Numbered from the stretch's first letter, positions 51,403-60,309 are shown. The stretch: 64,000 nt of DNA from Uliginosibacterium sp036017065 (GCF_036017065.1 NZ_JAYXHR010000002.1:930001-994000), one strand, 5' to 3'. Notes: generated by a model from the letters alone, not told the origin. A program made the numbers and translations.

Positions 51403-51891
51403 TCAGCGCGCAGCGTGGATGCAGGTGGGCTTGGCGATCTGCAGCGCACTACCGCTGATGATGCGTTTGCACAGGTCGTCGCTCTCCGCGACGCTCACGC
51501 CCCATACGATGAAGCGCATCTCGCGCAGTTCCGGCTGCGTGCGGGCGAGGCTCACGTAGCTCACATGCGTCGGCTCGTTGTCGAACAGCCGTGCGTTGCG
51601 GGCCGTCAGTTCCGGTTTGCATTCGGATGACACGATCTTGCAGTTCACCTTCTCGCAGCTCGACTTGTCGATGATGCCGGTGAACTTTCCATTGTTGCTC
51701 CGGCATTCGGCCTCACTGACGTTCCTGACGAACATCACCCCTTCGAACTCCCGGCCACCGATACCCAGCTTCACGCGCGTTTCGCCGTAGACCGGATTCT
51801 CGATGACGACGGGATTCTCCTTCTTCCTGTAGCCCTCCCAGCCGAACTTGGCGACGACGGCAATCACGAGCAGCAGCAGGATCTTCTTCAT
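51403..51891 (-). CDS. Hypothetical exported protein
   Basis: A 162-residue protein with an N-terminal signal or anchor (MKKILLLLVIAVVAKFGWEGY) and a soluble part containing six cysteines (AECRSNN, SSCEKVNCKIVSSECKPE, DDLCKRI, PTCIHA), suggesting a disulfide-bonded periplasmic domain. The Shine-Dalgarno is weak. The open frame continues upstream to 52113, but only from ATG 51891 does it look like protein. I do not recognise the family. Confidence 0.6.
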   Translation of the reverse strand: MKKILLLLVIAVVAKFGWEGYRKKENPVVIENPVYGETRVKLGIGGREFEGVMFVRNVSEAECRSNNGKFTGIIDKSSCEKVNCKIVSSECKPELTARNARLFDNEPTHVSYVSLARTQPELREMRFIVWGVSVAESDDLCKRIISGSALQIAKPTCIHAAR

Positions 51892-52017
51892 TTTCTTGTC
51901 TCTTGTTTTGTCCGATAGGAAATCGCTGCGCCCCACGCAGCGGCGGCACGCTAGCACGCGTGCATGGGCGGACTGGCTGGCTGTTCGGGCAGAAGAAGGG
52001 GGCGGAGTGTGGCGCGA

Positions 52018-52045
52018 TGTGACGTGACATGACGTGACGTGAGAC
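52018..52045. repeat. TGACG pentanucleotide microsatellite
   Basis: Five to six consecutive 5-bp units of TGACG/TGACA/TGAGA form, flanked by GTGGCG and CGCCAC as an outer inverted repeat. It lies about 130 bases upstream of the exported-protein gene. It does not fall inside a likely gene, so phase variation of a reading frame is not implied. Confidence 0.55.
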
Positions 52046-52134
52046 GCCACGTGAAGGGCCACCGCAATCGACGCGCATCGATCACGGAATGGTGTGCCAC
52101 CAGCGCCTTGCACGCCGGCGACATCAGCAACGCG

Positions 52135-53007
52135 CTACGGCGCCTTCCTGCAGCGCATCGCCGGCTTGCCGTAGCCCCACACCACGCTCAGCACCCCATC
52201 GTCGCCGCGCATGCTCTCGTTGCGGCCCTGGTAGAGCGTGCCGTTGGCATCGCGCTTCAGCACCATCAGCGAGGAACTGGTACCGCGCTCGGCGAGCAGC
52301 GCGGGCGGGTCGGTCTGGAAGTAGGTGGCCCACAGTTCGTTGTTCCCGCCGCCATCGCAGGTGAAGCGCACCGGGCCGGTGGACGGCACCAGCCAGTAGC
52401 CGGCCTGCAGTTCGACGATGCGTTGCTGGTAGGCGTCGCGCACGCAGGCGCGCCTGTCGCCCTGCTTCCAGCAGTCGTTGCGGCCCTTCACCCAGCCGCT
52501 CTGTTCGGCACGCAGGCGTGGCGGCTGCTCGTTGACGGCCTTCTTCGTCGCGCCCGCATAGGCATCGGCCAGCCTGCGGTCCAGCGCGGACAGCTCGGCG
52601 TCACTGCAGACCAGCGCTTCGATGCTGTCGGGCGCCACGCGCGTGCACGAGAAGGACGGCCCGCTGCCGGCGACCGGCGCCACCGGTGGCGTGGCGACGC
52701 GGGCGCGCACCAGCTGGTCGACGCGGCGGCACCAGGTGTCGCTGCCGCGAGGCGTCACCGTGGCGGTGCCGCGGATTCCCAGTTTCGATTCCAGCGCCGC
52801 ACGCCATTCATCCGAACCGATGTCGGGCCCGTGGCCCTTGCCGTCGCTGGTGACCAGCAGCCGGTCGACGCTGCGGTTCCAGGCCTCGGAACAGGGCGGC
52901 GAGGGCAGCGGGTCGGTGGTCGTGCCGTTGGCGGTGCCGGCCGGCTGGGCGCCGGCGGTGGTGGCGAGCAGCAGGGCCGGGAGCAGCAGGGCAGTCAATG
53001 GTTTCAT
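52135..53007 (-). CDS. Secreted LprI-MliC double lysozyme-inhibitor-like protein
   Basis: A 290-residue exported protein with a clear signal peptide (KPLTALLLPALLLATTAGA). Residues about 115-200 form an LprI/DUF1311 module (CTRVAPDSIEALVCSDAELSALDRRLADAYAGA...RNDCWKQGDRRACVRDAYQQRIVEL). About 215-288 form an MliC-type eight-strand module (VRFTCDGGGNNELWATYF...LMVLKRDANGTLYQGRNESMRGDDGVLSVVWGYGKPAMRC). In the family these domains inhibit lysozymes in the periplasm. AAGGAGA immediately upstream supports ATG 53007. Individual inhibitory residues cannot be verified from sequence alone. Confidence 0.82.
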   Translation of the reverse strand: MKPLTALLLPALLLATTAGAQPAGTANGTTTDPLPSPPCSEAWNRSVDRLLVTSDGKGHGPDIGSDEWRAALESKLGIRGTATVTPRGSDTWCRRVDQLVRARVATPPVAPVAGSGPSFSCTRVAPDSIEALVCSDAELSALDRRLADAYAGATKKAVNEQPPRLRAEQSGWVKGRNDCWKQGDRRACVRDAYQQRIVELQAGYWLVPSTGPVRFTCDGGGNNELWATYFQTDPPALLAERGTSSSLMVLKRDANGTLYQGRNESMRGDDGVLSVVWGYGKPAMRCRKAP

Positions 53008-53173
53008 GTGCGGTCTCCTTTCCATGACGAGGAGGTATGCAGCTGTGACCGGGGCGCCCATCCATCGTTCATCACGGGCAGGCCCCGGCGGCGCGATCCG
53101 GCGTTTGACGTATGGGCGCCGCCCGCTTGCCGCGCCATGCTGTGGGCCCGGTGTCCGCCATGAGAGTACGCCC

Positions 53174-53947
53174 ATGTACGCCCTGCAACAGCTCTACCGC
53201 TACCCGGTGAAGGGCCTGTCGCCCGAGCCCTTGCCCGCCCTCACGCTCACGCCTGGCGAAGCCGTGCCGGGCGATCGCATCTACGCGCTGACCAACGGCA
53301 ACTGGCGCTTCGACCCCATCGACCCGCAGCCGCAGCCCAAGACGCAGTTCCTCATGCTGATGAAGTACGAGAAGCTGGCGAAGCTGCGTACGCAGTTCGA
53401 CGACGCGACGCAGGCGCTGCGTATCGATGCGCCGGACGGCACGCAGATCGTCGCCGACCTCACCGGCGAGGCGGGCCGGCAGCAGGTGGAACACTTCTTC
53501 GCCGACTACATGGGCAGCCTCATCGACGGCCCGCCGCAGCTGGTCGCTTCACCCGGCCATCACTTCACCGACGTCAGCGTGGTGTCGCCGCAGATGATGC
53601 GCGCAGTGTCGCTGGTGAACCTCGCCTCGGTGCGCGCCCTGGGCGAGCGGCTGGGCGCGGAGGTCGACCCGCTGCGCTTCCGCGCCAACCTCTACATCGA
53701 CGGGCCGGCGGCCTGGGCCGAGTTCGACTGGATCGACCGCGAGTTCAGCATCGGCGACGTGCGCGTGAAGGGCGTGCTGCGCACCGTGCGCTGCCTGGCG
53801 GTCAACGTGAACCCCGCCACCGCCGAGCGCGACATGGAACTGCCCAAGGCGCTGAAGCGCGAGTTCGGCCACGCCGACATGGGCATCTATCTGGAGGTGC
53901 TGGACGGAGGCGTGCTGCAGCCGGGGGCCGTGCTCACGCCGCCATGA
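53174..53947 (+). CDS. MOSC-domain protein (YcbX/mARC-like)
   Basis: A 257-residue protein with an N-terminal beta-barrel MOSC_N module (LQQLYRYPVKGLSPEPLPALTLTPGEAVPGDRIYAL) and the MOSC domain proper, including FRANLYIDG and the conserved cysteine in LRTVRCLAVNVNPATAERD that coordinates molybdenum in related enzymes. A C-terminal ferredoxin domain, as in YcbX, is missing. Detoxification of N-hydroxylated compounds or sulfur transfer are the known roles of relatives. It stands alone. Confidence 0.87.
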   Translation: MYALQQLYRYPVKGLSPEPLPALTLTPGEAVPGDRIYALTNGNWRFDPIDPQPQPKTQFLMLMKYEKLAKLRTQFDDATQALRIDAPDGTQIVADLTGEAGRQQVEHFFADYMGSLIDGPPQLVASPGHHFTDVSVVSPQMMRAVSLVNLASVRALGERLGAEVDPLRFRANLYIDGPAAWAEFDWIDREFSIGDVRVKGVLRTVRCLAVNVNPATAERDMELPKALKREFGHADMGIYLEVLDGGVLQPGAVLTPP

Positions 53948-53980
53948 GGGTGGCGCGCGCCCGCGTAGCCGCGCGGTGTT

Positions 53981-55426
53981 TCATCTCGCGTCCGCAGGCT
54001 GCGGCTTGTTGCCGAACAGCGTGAGCAGCGGCCCGGTCATGGCGGTGGTCACCAGCGCCATGATGACCAGCATGGTGAAGATGCGCGGCGACAGGATGCC
54101 CAGGTCGTAGCCGATGTTCAGCGCGATCAGCTCCATGAGGCCACGCGTGTTCATCAGCGCGCCGAGCTGCAACGACTCGCGCCAGGACATGCCGGTCATG
54201 CGCGCGGCGATGGCGCTGCCGCCCAGCTTGCCCAGCGTCGCCACCGCGATGACCAGCGCGCACAGCAGCCAGCCATCCAGGTCGTTCAGCAGGTTGATCT
54301 GCGTGCGCAGGCCGGTGAAGGCGAAGAACAGCGGCAACAGCAGCACCGAGCTGAAGTGCTCCACCCGCACATGGATTTTCTGCCGGAAGTTGTTGGCCTC
54401 CGGCATGATCGCGCCGGCCAGGAAGGCGCCGAACAACGCGTGTATGCCGATCACTTCCGTGCACAGCGCCGCGGCCACCACCACGCACAGCACGGTCGCC
54501 AGCGTGCCCCGGGACGGCTCCTCGCTCGCCAGCCGGTCCACCCCCAGCCAGCGCGGCAACGCGCGGCGCACGCCGAACACCATCACACCCACGAAGCCCA
54601 GCACCAGCACCAGGTTGAGCGCCGACGCGGCCAGGCTGCTCGCCTGCGTGATCGCCACCACGAAGGCCAGGATGCTCCACGCCGTGACGTCATCCACCGC
54701 CGCGCAGGTAATCGCCGTGCTGCCCAGGAAGGTCCGGGAGATGCCGCGCTCCTGCAGGATGCGGGCCAGCACCGGAAAGGCCGTGATGCTCATCGCGATG
54801 CCCATGAACAGTGCGAAGGCCGTGAAGCTCGCGCCGGTCGCCGCCAGATCGCTGAACAGGAAGTAGGCCAGCAGCACGCCCAGCATGTAGGGCAGCACGA
54901 TGCTCGCGTGGCTGACCGCCACCGCCGAATGCGCCTTGTTGCGCACATGCGACGCGTTGAAGTCCATGCCCACCGCGAACATGAACAGGCACACGCCCAC
55001 CTGGCTCATCAGCCGCAGCGTGCCCAGCGAATCCCTGGGGAATACGAAGCCGAACGCCTCCGGCGCCAGCCAGCCGAACAGCGACGGCCCGAGCAGGATG
55101 CCCGCCACCATCTCGCCGACGACCGCGGGTTGTCCGAGGCGCGTGAACAGCATGCCCATCAGGCGTGCCGCGCTGATGACGACCAGCAACTGCACGAACA
55201 GGTGGCTCAGCGGGTGATTCAGGTTGGCCTGCAGGTTCGTCGTCATCGCCGACAGGGCTGAGTCGTCGGCCGGTGCCGCCGCCGTGTGCGCGGCCGCTGC
55301 AGTCACGCTCTTGCCACTGCCGGTATCGGTCGGTGCCGGCAGCGTCGCGCCAAAATGCAGCACCGCCGCGATGACCAGGCCGGTCACCAGCAGCATGAGG
55401 AAATAGGAGAGGGAGGCCTTCTTCAT
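53981..55426 (-). CDS. CPA2-family cation/proton antiporter
   Basis: A 481-residue membrane protein of the KefB/Na+-H+ exchanger domain. After a signal-anchor helix and an Ala/Thr-rich loop, about 13 helices follow. Signatures: RLGQPAVVGEMVAGILLGPSLFGWL, VGVCLFMFAVGMDFN, GIAMSITAFPVLARIL, TCAAVDDVTAW with the paired acidic residues of the transport site, and GIHALFGAFLAGAIMP. It ends at helix 13 without a TrkA-N/RCK domain, so it is not regulated like KefB/C. The N-terminal 60 residues are an extension relative to most relatives. Ion specificity is unknown. Confidence 0.9.
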   Translation of the reverse strand: MKKASLSYFLMLLVTGLVIAAVLHFGATLPAPTDTGSGKSVTAAAAHTAAAPADDSALSAMTTNLQANLNHPLSHLFVQLLVVISAARLMGMLFTRLGQPAVVGEMVAGILLGPSLFGWLAPEAFGFVFPRDSLGTLRLMSQVGVCLFMFAVGMDFNASHVRNKAHSAVAVSHASIVLPYMLGVLLAYFLFSDLAATGASFTAFALFMGIAMSITAFPVLARILQERGISRTFLGSTAITCAAVDDVTAWSILAFVVAITQASSLAASALNLVLVLGFVGVMVFGVRRALPRWLGVDRLASEEPSRGTLATVLCVVVAAALCTEVIGIHALFGAFLAGAIMPEANNFRQKIHVRVEHFSSVLLLPLFFAFTGLRTQINLLNDLDGWLLCALVIAVATLGKLGGSAIAARMTGMSWRESLQLGALMNTRGLMELIALNIGYDLGILSPRIFTMLVIMALVTTAMTGPLLTLFGNKPQPADAR

Positions 55427-55551
55427 GGAGGCTTTGATGTTTGTGAACCGAAGAGGCGGGATGGTAATCCGCTTTATGGGGGAGTGCGGTCGGGAGCCTT
55501 TGTTGCGGGCGTTCGCAAGTGCGCATTACTTCCGCGCCACCCCCAACCCTC

Positions 55552-55786
55552 GTCATTCCCGCGAAGTGGGGTAAGCAGGCATTTCGGCAAAAGCCGAAAG
55601 CTCGCAAAGCGGGAATCCAGCGTCGTTGGTTTTCGTCTTTGTCTCTTACCGGCTCACGCCGCAGGACCGCGGCCCATCGTCACGCCCAGCCGGGAGTTCG
55701 CCCCGGCGGGCGAGGTACTTTCTTTGTGCGGACAAAGAAAGTACCCAAAGAAAACCGCCCCGCTTCCGCCGTCGCGCTTCGCACGG
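55552..55786 (+). repeat. Long intergenic repeat, copy A
   Basis: From CGTCATTCCCGCG (55553) through a perfect 14-bp palindrome GGTACTTTCTTTGT/ACAAAGAAAGTACC (55714-55745) to the GCTTCCGCC region. An inverted, diverged copy lies at 58401-58592. The segment carries no likely gene. Relative to copy B it has about 40 extra bases inside the GTCATTCCCGC...GCGGGAATCCAG arm. Confidence 0.8.
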
Positions 55787-55830
55787 TTCGCGGACGGCTG
55801 GAAAGTGCCAAAGCCGAAGTGGCGCCCCTT

Positions 55831-56736
55831 CTAAAGCGGTCGTCTCTCTTTCGGCGACCTGCCCGAATCAAGCCGTGTCTGCAGCGCATCCAGAAAGACT
55901 TTCACCCGGGCCGGCGTGTATCTTCGGGTCGGTGTGATCGCCCAGATCGACAAGTCTTCCATGACAGCGTCCTGCAACTCGATAGGTTCCAGCGATCCGG
56001 TTGCGAACTGAGGCAACACGTCCCAGTAAGTCAGCATCGCAATCCCGAGGCCCTGGACAGCCGCAGCACGCACTGCATCGACGCTGGTGGTGCTGACGCG
56101 AGCAGCAACCCGCTGCCGCTTCAGTTCCCCCTGGACCACCACGGGCCACCTGGGAACCGCCTGGAGAACGATGCAGTCATGCGCCTGCAGATCGGCCAGC
56201 GTGCTTGGTCGGCCATGACGGCGCAGGTAGCTCGGCGCGGCAAAGATCACCCGGGGATTCGCCGCCATCCTGCGGGCCACCAGTTCGGAGTCGGCCAGCG
56301 GCGCCACGCGCAGCGCAAGGTCCAGCCCCTGACCCACGATGTCGACCACGCGGTCCGACAGGTCCAGGTCCACACGAAGGTCCGGGTGGCTTTGTAGAAG
56401 GTCGGCCAACAGCGGCACTACTACGAACTGTCCGAACACGCTTGGAGCTGTCATGCGCAGCACGCCAGACGCCGCAGCCCCAGACGAACTCAGCGCGCCC
56501 CTGGCGCTTTCCTCCGCCTCGGTCATGGTGGTGGCATAGGGCACCAGCGTCTCGCCCTCGGCAGTCAATGAGACCGACCGGGTGGTCCTGTGGAACAGCC
56601 GAACTCCCAGTTCATCTTCAAGCGCAGCGAGGCGGCGGGACACCTGCATGGGCGGAAGATCCAGAAGCCGGCCAGCGGCCGACAAGCTGCCCGCCGTGAC
56701 CACGGCCAAGAACATTCGCAGATCGGAAGTCAGCAC
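55831..56736 (-). CDS. LysR-family regulator
   Basis: A 301-residue LTTR: HTH in LRMFLAVVTAGSLSAAGRLLDLPPMQVSRRLAALEDELGVRLFHR and a full effector domain (LRMTAPSVFGQFVVVPLLADLL...DIVGQGLDLALRVAPL). It is divergent from the OYE-type gene with about 130 bases between them and is its likely regulator. The base composition of this pair is slightly less GC-rich than its neighbours. The 3' end comes within about 45 bases of the repeat copy A. Confidence 0.92.
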   Translation of the reverse strand: MLTSDLRMFLAVVTAGSLSAAGRLLDLPPMQVSRRLAALEDELGVRLFHRTTRSVSLTAEGETLVPYATTMTEAEESARGALSSSGAAASGVLRMTAPSVFGQFVVVPLLADLLQSHPDLRVDLDLSDRVVDIVGQGLDLALRVAPLADSELVARRMAANPRVIFAAPSYLRRHGRPSTLADLQAHDCIVLQAVPRWPVVVQGELKRQRVAARVSTTSVDAVRAAAVQGLGIAMLTYWDVLPQFATGSLEPIELQDAVMEDLSIWAITPTRRYTPARVKVFLDALQTRLDSGRSPKERRPL

Positions 56737-56781
56737 TTTTTTATAACGATTTCCGTTAAGCCGGCTTCACGGGGTGACGTC

Positions 56782-56810
56782 TTGGTTTGAGCCTGCTTGA
56801 TCCCTAATAC
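56782..56810 (+). promoter_or_regulatory. Sigma-70 promoter of the OYE gene
   Basis: TTGGTT (56782-56787), a 17-bp spacer and TAATAC (56805-56810) form a good sigma-70 promoter, 55 bases before ATG 56865. The divergent LysR gene starts at 56736, so its binding sites would overlap this region. Confidence 0.65.
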
Positions 56811-56864
56811 TCACTCATGAGCGTGCTATTGGCAACGATCAAAAACAGGAAAAGAAAGAGCATC

Positions 56865-57989
56865 ATGGAAAACCAAGCGACCAGCCGATCGGCTGCAATT
56901 TTATCAACCCAGGATATTAAGGGGGCCAGGCTTCGCAATCGGCTTGCTGTGGCCCCGATGACCCGCGTGACCGCCACAGAGCAAGGTGTGGCGACCCAGG
57001 CCATGCACGACTACTACCTGCGCTTCGCCAAAGGCGGCTTCGGTTTGATCGTGACCGAGGGCCTCTACACCGACAAGGCGTTCTCGCAGGGCTATCTCTT
57101 CCAGCCCGGTCTGGCGGACGATGAACAGACCCAAGCCTGGGCCGGCATCACCAAAGCCATCCATCAGCACGGCGCCAAGATGTTCGCGCAGATCATGCAC
57201 GCGGGCGCCCTCAGCCAAGGCAACCGCTTCCGCACGCACAACGTGGCCCCCTCGGCGATCCGCCCCAAGGGCAAGCAGATGACCTTCTACTACGGTCAGG
57301 GCGAGTACCCCGTGCCCGTGGAAATCAGCCAGGAGCAGATCGACGAGGCCGTTCAGGGCTTTGTGGATACCGCCGTTCGCGCCGTCACGGCCGGCTTTGA
57401 CGGCATCGAGGTTCACGGAGCCAACGGCTACCTGCTGGACCAGTTCCTGACAGCCGAGACGAATCAGCGTACCGACCGCTGGGGCGGCGACGCGAAGAAC
57501 CGCGTAGCCCTGCTGGTCGAGGTCGTCAAGGCCGTGAAGGCGGCGGTGGGTGACGCTGTCCCCGTGGGCATCCGCCTCTCGCAAGGCAAGGTCAACGACT
57601 TCACCAGCAAGTGGGGCGGCAGGGATGAGGACGCCAAGATCATCTTCGGCGAGGTCGCAGCGGCCGGCGTGGACTTCATCCACGTCACCGAGTTCGAAGC
57701 GTGGAAGCCAGCCTTCGAGGGCGGCCAGGACAGCCTGCTTGTCCTGGCACGTTGCTTCGCGCCAGGAGTAACCATCATCGCCAACGGCGGCTTGCATGGT
57801 GCGGGTCGTCCGGAAGAAGCGCTGGCCGCCGGCGCCAACGTGATCGCGTTGGGCCGTGGTGCCCTGGCGAACCCCGACTTCCCTGGGCTTCTTGAGGCTC
57901 AACGTGAGCCACGAGCTTTCGATAGCTCGGTCCTGGGACCGATTGCGAACATCAAGGACGTTGAGCTGGCCTTTGACAGCCAAGCGTGA
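56865..57989 (+). CDS. Old Yellow Enzyme-family NADH:flavin oxidoreductase
   Basis: A 374-residue FMN-dependent ene-reductase-type protein. The opening RNRLAVAPMTRVTA is the FMN-binding start, HGANGYLLDQFLTAETNQRTDRWGG contains the His-xx-Asn substrate-binding pair, and NGGLHGAGRPEEALAAGANVIALGRGALANPDFP is the phosphate-binding end. The proton-donating Tyr region is probably MTFYYGQGEYP. The reduction of activated C=C bonds, nitro-esters or quinones is the family activity. ATG 56865 is preferred (AAAGAG upstream); a start at 56817 would place coding over the leader. Confidence 0.9.
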   Translation: MENQATSRSAAILSTQDIKGARLRNRLAVAPMTRVTATEQGVATQAMHDYYLRFAKGGFGLIVTEGLYTDKAFSQGYLFQPGLADDEQTQAWAGITKAIHQHGAKMFAQIMHAGALSQGNRFRTHNVAPSAIRPKGKQMTFYYGQGEYPVPVEISQEQIDEAVQGFVDTAVRAVTAGFDGIEVHGANGYLLDQFLTAETNQRTDRWGGDAKNRVALLVEVVKAVKAAVGDAVPVGIRLSQGKVNDFTSKWGGRDEDAKIIFGEVAAAGVDFIHVTEFEAWKPAFEGGQDSLLVLARCFAPGVTIIANGGLHGAGRPEEALAAGANVIALGRGALANPDFPGLLEAQREPRAFDSSVLGPIANIKDVELAFDSQA

Positions 57990-58020
57990 CCGATACGCAC
58001 GGATGGCCCCTTGGACAAAT

Positions 58021-58300
58021 TCATCGCCTGCACAGGCTCACCTCGTGAAACTGTTCAGTGCAGAAATCCAGGAAGGTCTTTAGCTTCGCGGTCATGCGCC
58101 TGTCTTTAGCTTAGAGAAGGCTCAGAGGCGGGCCGTGTGGAACGTAGGTAGGAAGTACCTCGACCAGCCTTCCTTGTCGCAGCGCTTCCCTGACCAGCAC
58201 GCGTTGGGCGCAATAACCGAAGGGCATTGCGCCGGATGCTATTGGGTACGGCCGGTAAACTTGGCACGGCCCCATCTCCCCTCTGTAGCCGCCGAGCAAT
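58021..58300 (-). pseudogene. C-terminal remnant of a LysR-family regulator gene
   Basis: The minus strand reads PFGYCAQRVLVREALRQGRLVEVLPTYVPHGPPLSLL, then an in-frame TAA, then AKDRRMTAKLKTFLDFCTEQF, which together are the ending of an LTTR (compare LASGELVEVLP...LSPKVRVFVDWVAELF of the intact LysR at 59158-60168). The 5' part is missing: sequence identity to any LTTR stops near 58300, where the repeat-rich segment begins. A stop codon and loss of the HTH mean it is not functional. Confidence 0.75.
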
Positions 58301-58400
58301 ACAGCCGTGACGAGGGATCGCGCGTAGCGCGACGGCGAGGATGTTTGAGCGCGCAGCGCGAGTTCCGCAGCCGCTCGTCATGGCGCGCAGCGCAGGGGAC

Positions 58401-58592
58401 CACGCGAAGCGTGGCGGCGGAAGCGGGGCGGCTTTCTTTGGGTACTTTCTTTGTCCGCACAAAGAAAGTACCTCGCCCGCCGGGGCGAACTCCCGGCTCG
58501 GCTTCGCGATGAACCACCGTCCCACGGCGTGAGCCGGTAGAAAAACAAGTCAAAGACAACGTCGCTGGATTCCCGCCTGCGCGGGAATGACG
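58401..58592 (-). repeat. Long intergenic repeat, copy B (inverted)
   Basis: Read on the minus strand this matches copy A: GTCATTCCCGC arm (58592-58565), CTACCGGCTCACGCCG, GAGTTCGCCCCGGCGGG, the palindrome GGTACTTTCTTTGT/ACAAAGAAAGTACC (58441-58472) and AAGCCGCCCCGCTTCCGCC. The adjoining 58301-58400 is composed of further short GCGCAGCGC-type repeats. Confidence 0.8.
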
Positions 58593-58682
58593 GGTGCGTG
58601 AGGCTGAGCCGGGATGGAGGTGCTTCAGCCTGCGCGGGAGGACGAGGTTCCGGGGCTGCGACAGTGCGGCGGGCTGCGGGCC

Positions 58683-59132
58683 TCAGCGAGCGCCGATCAC
58701 CTCGTCCGTCAGCCGATCCAGATTCTGCTCATTGGCGGATTCCACGAAGTGCGCAACCCGTGCCTTCTCTTCCGCCGTGTCGAAGCACTGATGCCACACC
58801 ACACGCGTGCGGCCATCGTCGTCATGCAGCCCCACCGTCAGCACGAAGTGATGCGTAGCTGAAGGGTGGTCGATCACCACACGCTCAACACCCAGTTCGA
58901 GGAACACATACTCATTCGGATAGTCACTGCCATCCGGCCCGTGCAAGGTGACCTGCCAGCGACCACCCGGACGCGCATCGAAGTGTTGGGTGCTGCTGCG
59001 GAAACCCGCCGGCCCCCACCATCGTTCGAGGCGCGCAGCGTCGGTAAAGGCGGCGAGCACCTGCTCGCGTGGTGCGTCGATGACGCGGGTATGCGTGAAG
59101 CTGCGGTCGGCGTCCTGCGTGTCTGCGGTCAT
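58683..59132 (-). CDS. SRPBCC (AHSA1-type) family protein
   Basis: A 149-residue START/AHSA1-like protein: RVIDAPREQVLAAFTDAARLERWWGPAGF, FDARPGGRWQVTLHGPDGSDY, and a C-terminal helix FVESANEQNLDRLTDEVIGAR. The WWGP motif and size are typical of the polyketide-cyclase-like group with a hydrophobic ligand cavity and unknown ligand. It is parallel to and downstream of the LysR gene (25 bases), so it may share its transcript. Confidence 0.9.
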   Translation of the reverse strand: MTADTQDADRSFTHTRVIDAPREQVLAAFTDAARLERWWGPAGFRSSTQHFDARPGGRWQVTLHGPDGSDYPNEYVFLELGVERVVIDHPSATHHFVLTVGLHDDDGRTRVVWHQCFDTAEEKARVAHFVESANEQNLDRLTDEVIGAR

Positions 59133-59157
59133 GCCAGGGCCCTGTGCGTGAGGCGTG

Positions 59158-60168
59158 TCAGAACACGCTCTCGGCGATGTTGTGCTGTTCGATCAGCGAG
59201 CGCAGCGTATGCCCGCTGGGTTTCCCCGCGAACTCGCAGACGGCGTTGGCGTCCATCGTGCAGCCGCTGAGCAGCGGGCATTGCTGGAAGAGTTCGGCCA
59301 CCCAGTCCACGAACACGCGCACCTTCGGCGACAGGTGCCGGTTGTGCAGGTACACGGCGGAGATGGGCATGGGCGAGGGGCTCCATTGCGGCAGCACTTC
59401 CACCAGTTCGCCGGACGCGAGTTGGTCGGCGACCATGTAGCGCGGCGGCTGGATGAGGCCGAAGCCTTTGACGCCGCAGGTGATGTAGGCGTCGCCGTCG
59501 TTCACCGACACCACGCCCTGCATCTTCACCTCGACGATCTCGCCGTCGATGACGAAATCCCAGTCGATGTTGCGGCCGGTGCGGCTGGAGAAGTAGTGCA
59601 CCGCCTTGTGCTGCTGCAGGTCTTCTATGGTCTTCGGTGCGCCGTGGCGGGCGATGTAGCTGGGGGAGGCGCAGGTGACGCCCTGGAAGGTGCCGATGCG
59701 GCGCGCGACCATCGACGAGTCCTGCAGCTCGCCGACGCGGATCACGCAGTCCACGGCCTCGCGCACCATGTCCACCGGGCGGTCGCTCATGCCGATGACG
59801 AGTTCCAGGTCCGGGTATCTGGTGTGGAACTCGCACAGGTAGGGAATCAGGATCTGCCGGCCGATGGTGGGCGGCACGTCCACGCGCAGGCGGCCGCGCG
59901 GGCCGCGTGTCACGTCGAGGAAGCTGGATTCCGTGTCTTCCAGGTCGGCCAGGATGCGCACGCAGCGGTCGTAGTAGGCGGCGCCGTCCGGCGTGAGGCT
60001 GAGGCGTCGCGTGGTGCGGTTGAGCAGGCGCACGTTGAGGCGCTTTTCCAGCCCCTGGATGGTGGTGGTCACCGTGGTGCGCGGCAGGCCGAGGCTGTCG
60101 GCGGCGGCGGTGAAGCTGTTGGCGTCCACCACCCGGGTGAACACCTGCATGGCCTGGAAGCGATCCAT
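59158..60168 (-). CDS. LysR-family regulator of the MexEF-type pump
   Basis: A 336-residue LTTR (HTH: MDRFQAMQVFTRVVDANSFTAAADSLGLPRTTVTTTIQGLE; effector domain from LRVDVPPTIGRQILIPYL). It is longer than usual by a C-terminal extension of about 35 residues (CTMDANAVCEFAGKPSGHTLRSLIEQHNIAESVF). AGGAG with a 6-base spacer fixes ATG 60168. It is divergent from the efflux operon, like MexT with mexEF-oprN and BpeT with bpeEF-oprC, and is the probable activator. Confidence 0.9.
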   Translation of the reverse strand: MDRFQAMQVFTRVVDANSFTAAADSLGLPRTTVTTTIQGLEKRLNVRLLNRTTRRLSLTPDGAAYYDRCVRILADLEDTESSFLDVTRGPRGRLRVDVPPTIGRQILIPYLCEFHTRYPDLELVIGMSDRPVDMVREAVDCVIRVGELQDSSMVARRIGTFQGVTCASPSYIARHGAPKTIEDLQQHKAVHYFSSRTGRNIDWDFVIDGEIVEVKMQGVVSVNDGDAYITCGVKGFGLIQPPRYMVADQLASGELVEVLPQWSPSPMPISAVYLHNRHLSPKVRVFVDWVAELFQQCPLLSGCTMDANAVCEFAGKPSGHTLRSLIEQHNIAESVF

Positions 60169-60309
60169 CTGCGAACTCCTCGTGCCTGCCTGACGGGGCG
60201 GCGGTCTGCGGCGTGCCCGCCCAGCCGGGGCGCGCCGTGTACACGCGGAATCCGTCGTCCCCACGGACAGAGGCCGGAACGGCGTGTGCGGCCGACTATA
60301 CGCCGATTG

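Noticed and set aside
52018..52045. TGACG microsatellite as a phase-variation switch
   Set aside because: It lies upstream of the likely start of the exported-protein gene and not in a coding frame; a promoter-spacing effect is not supported by visible promoter elements.
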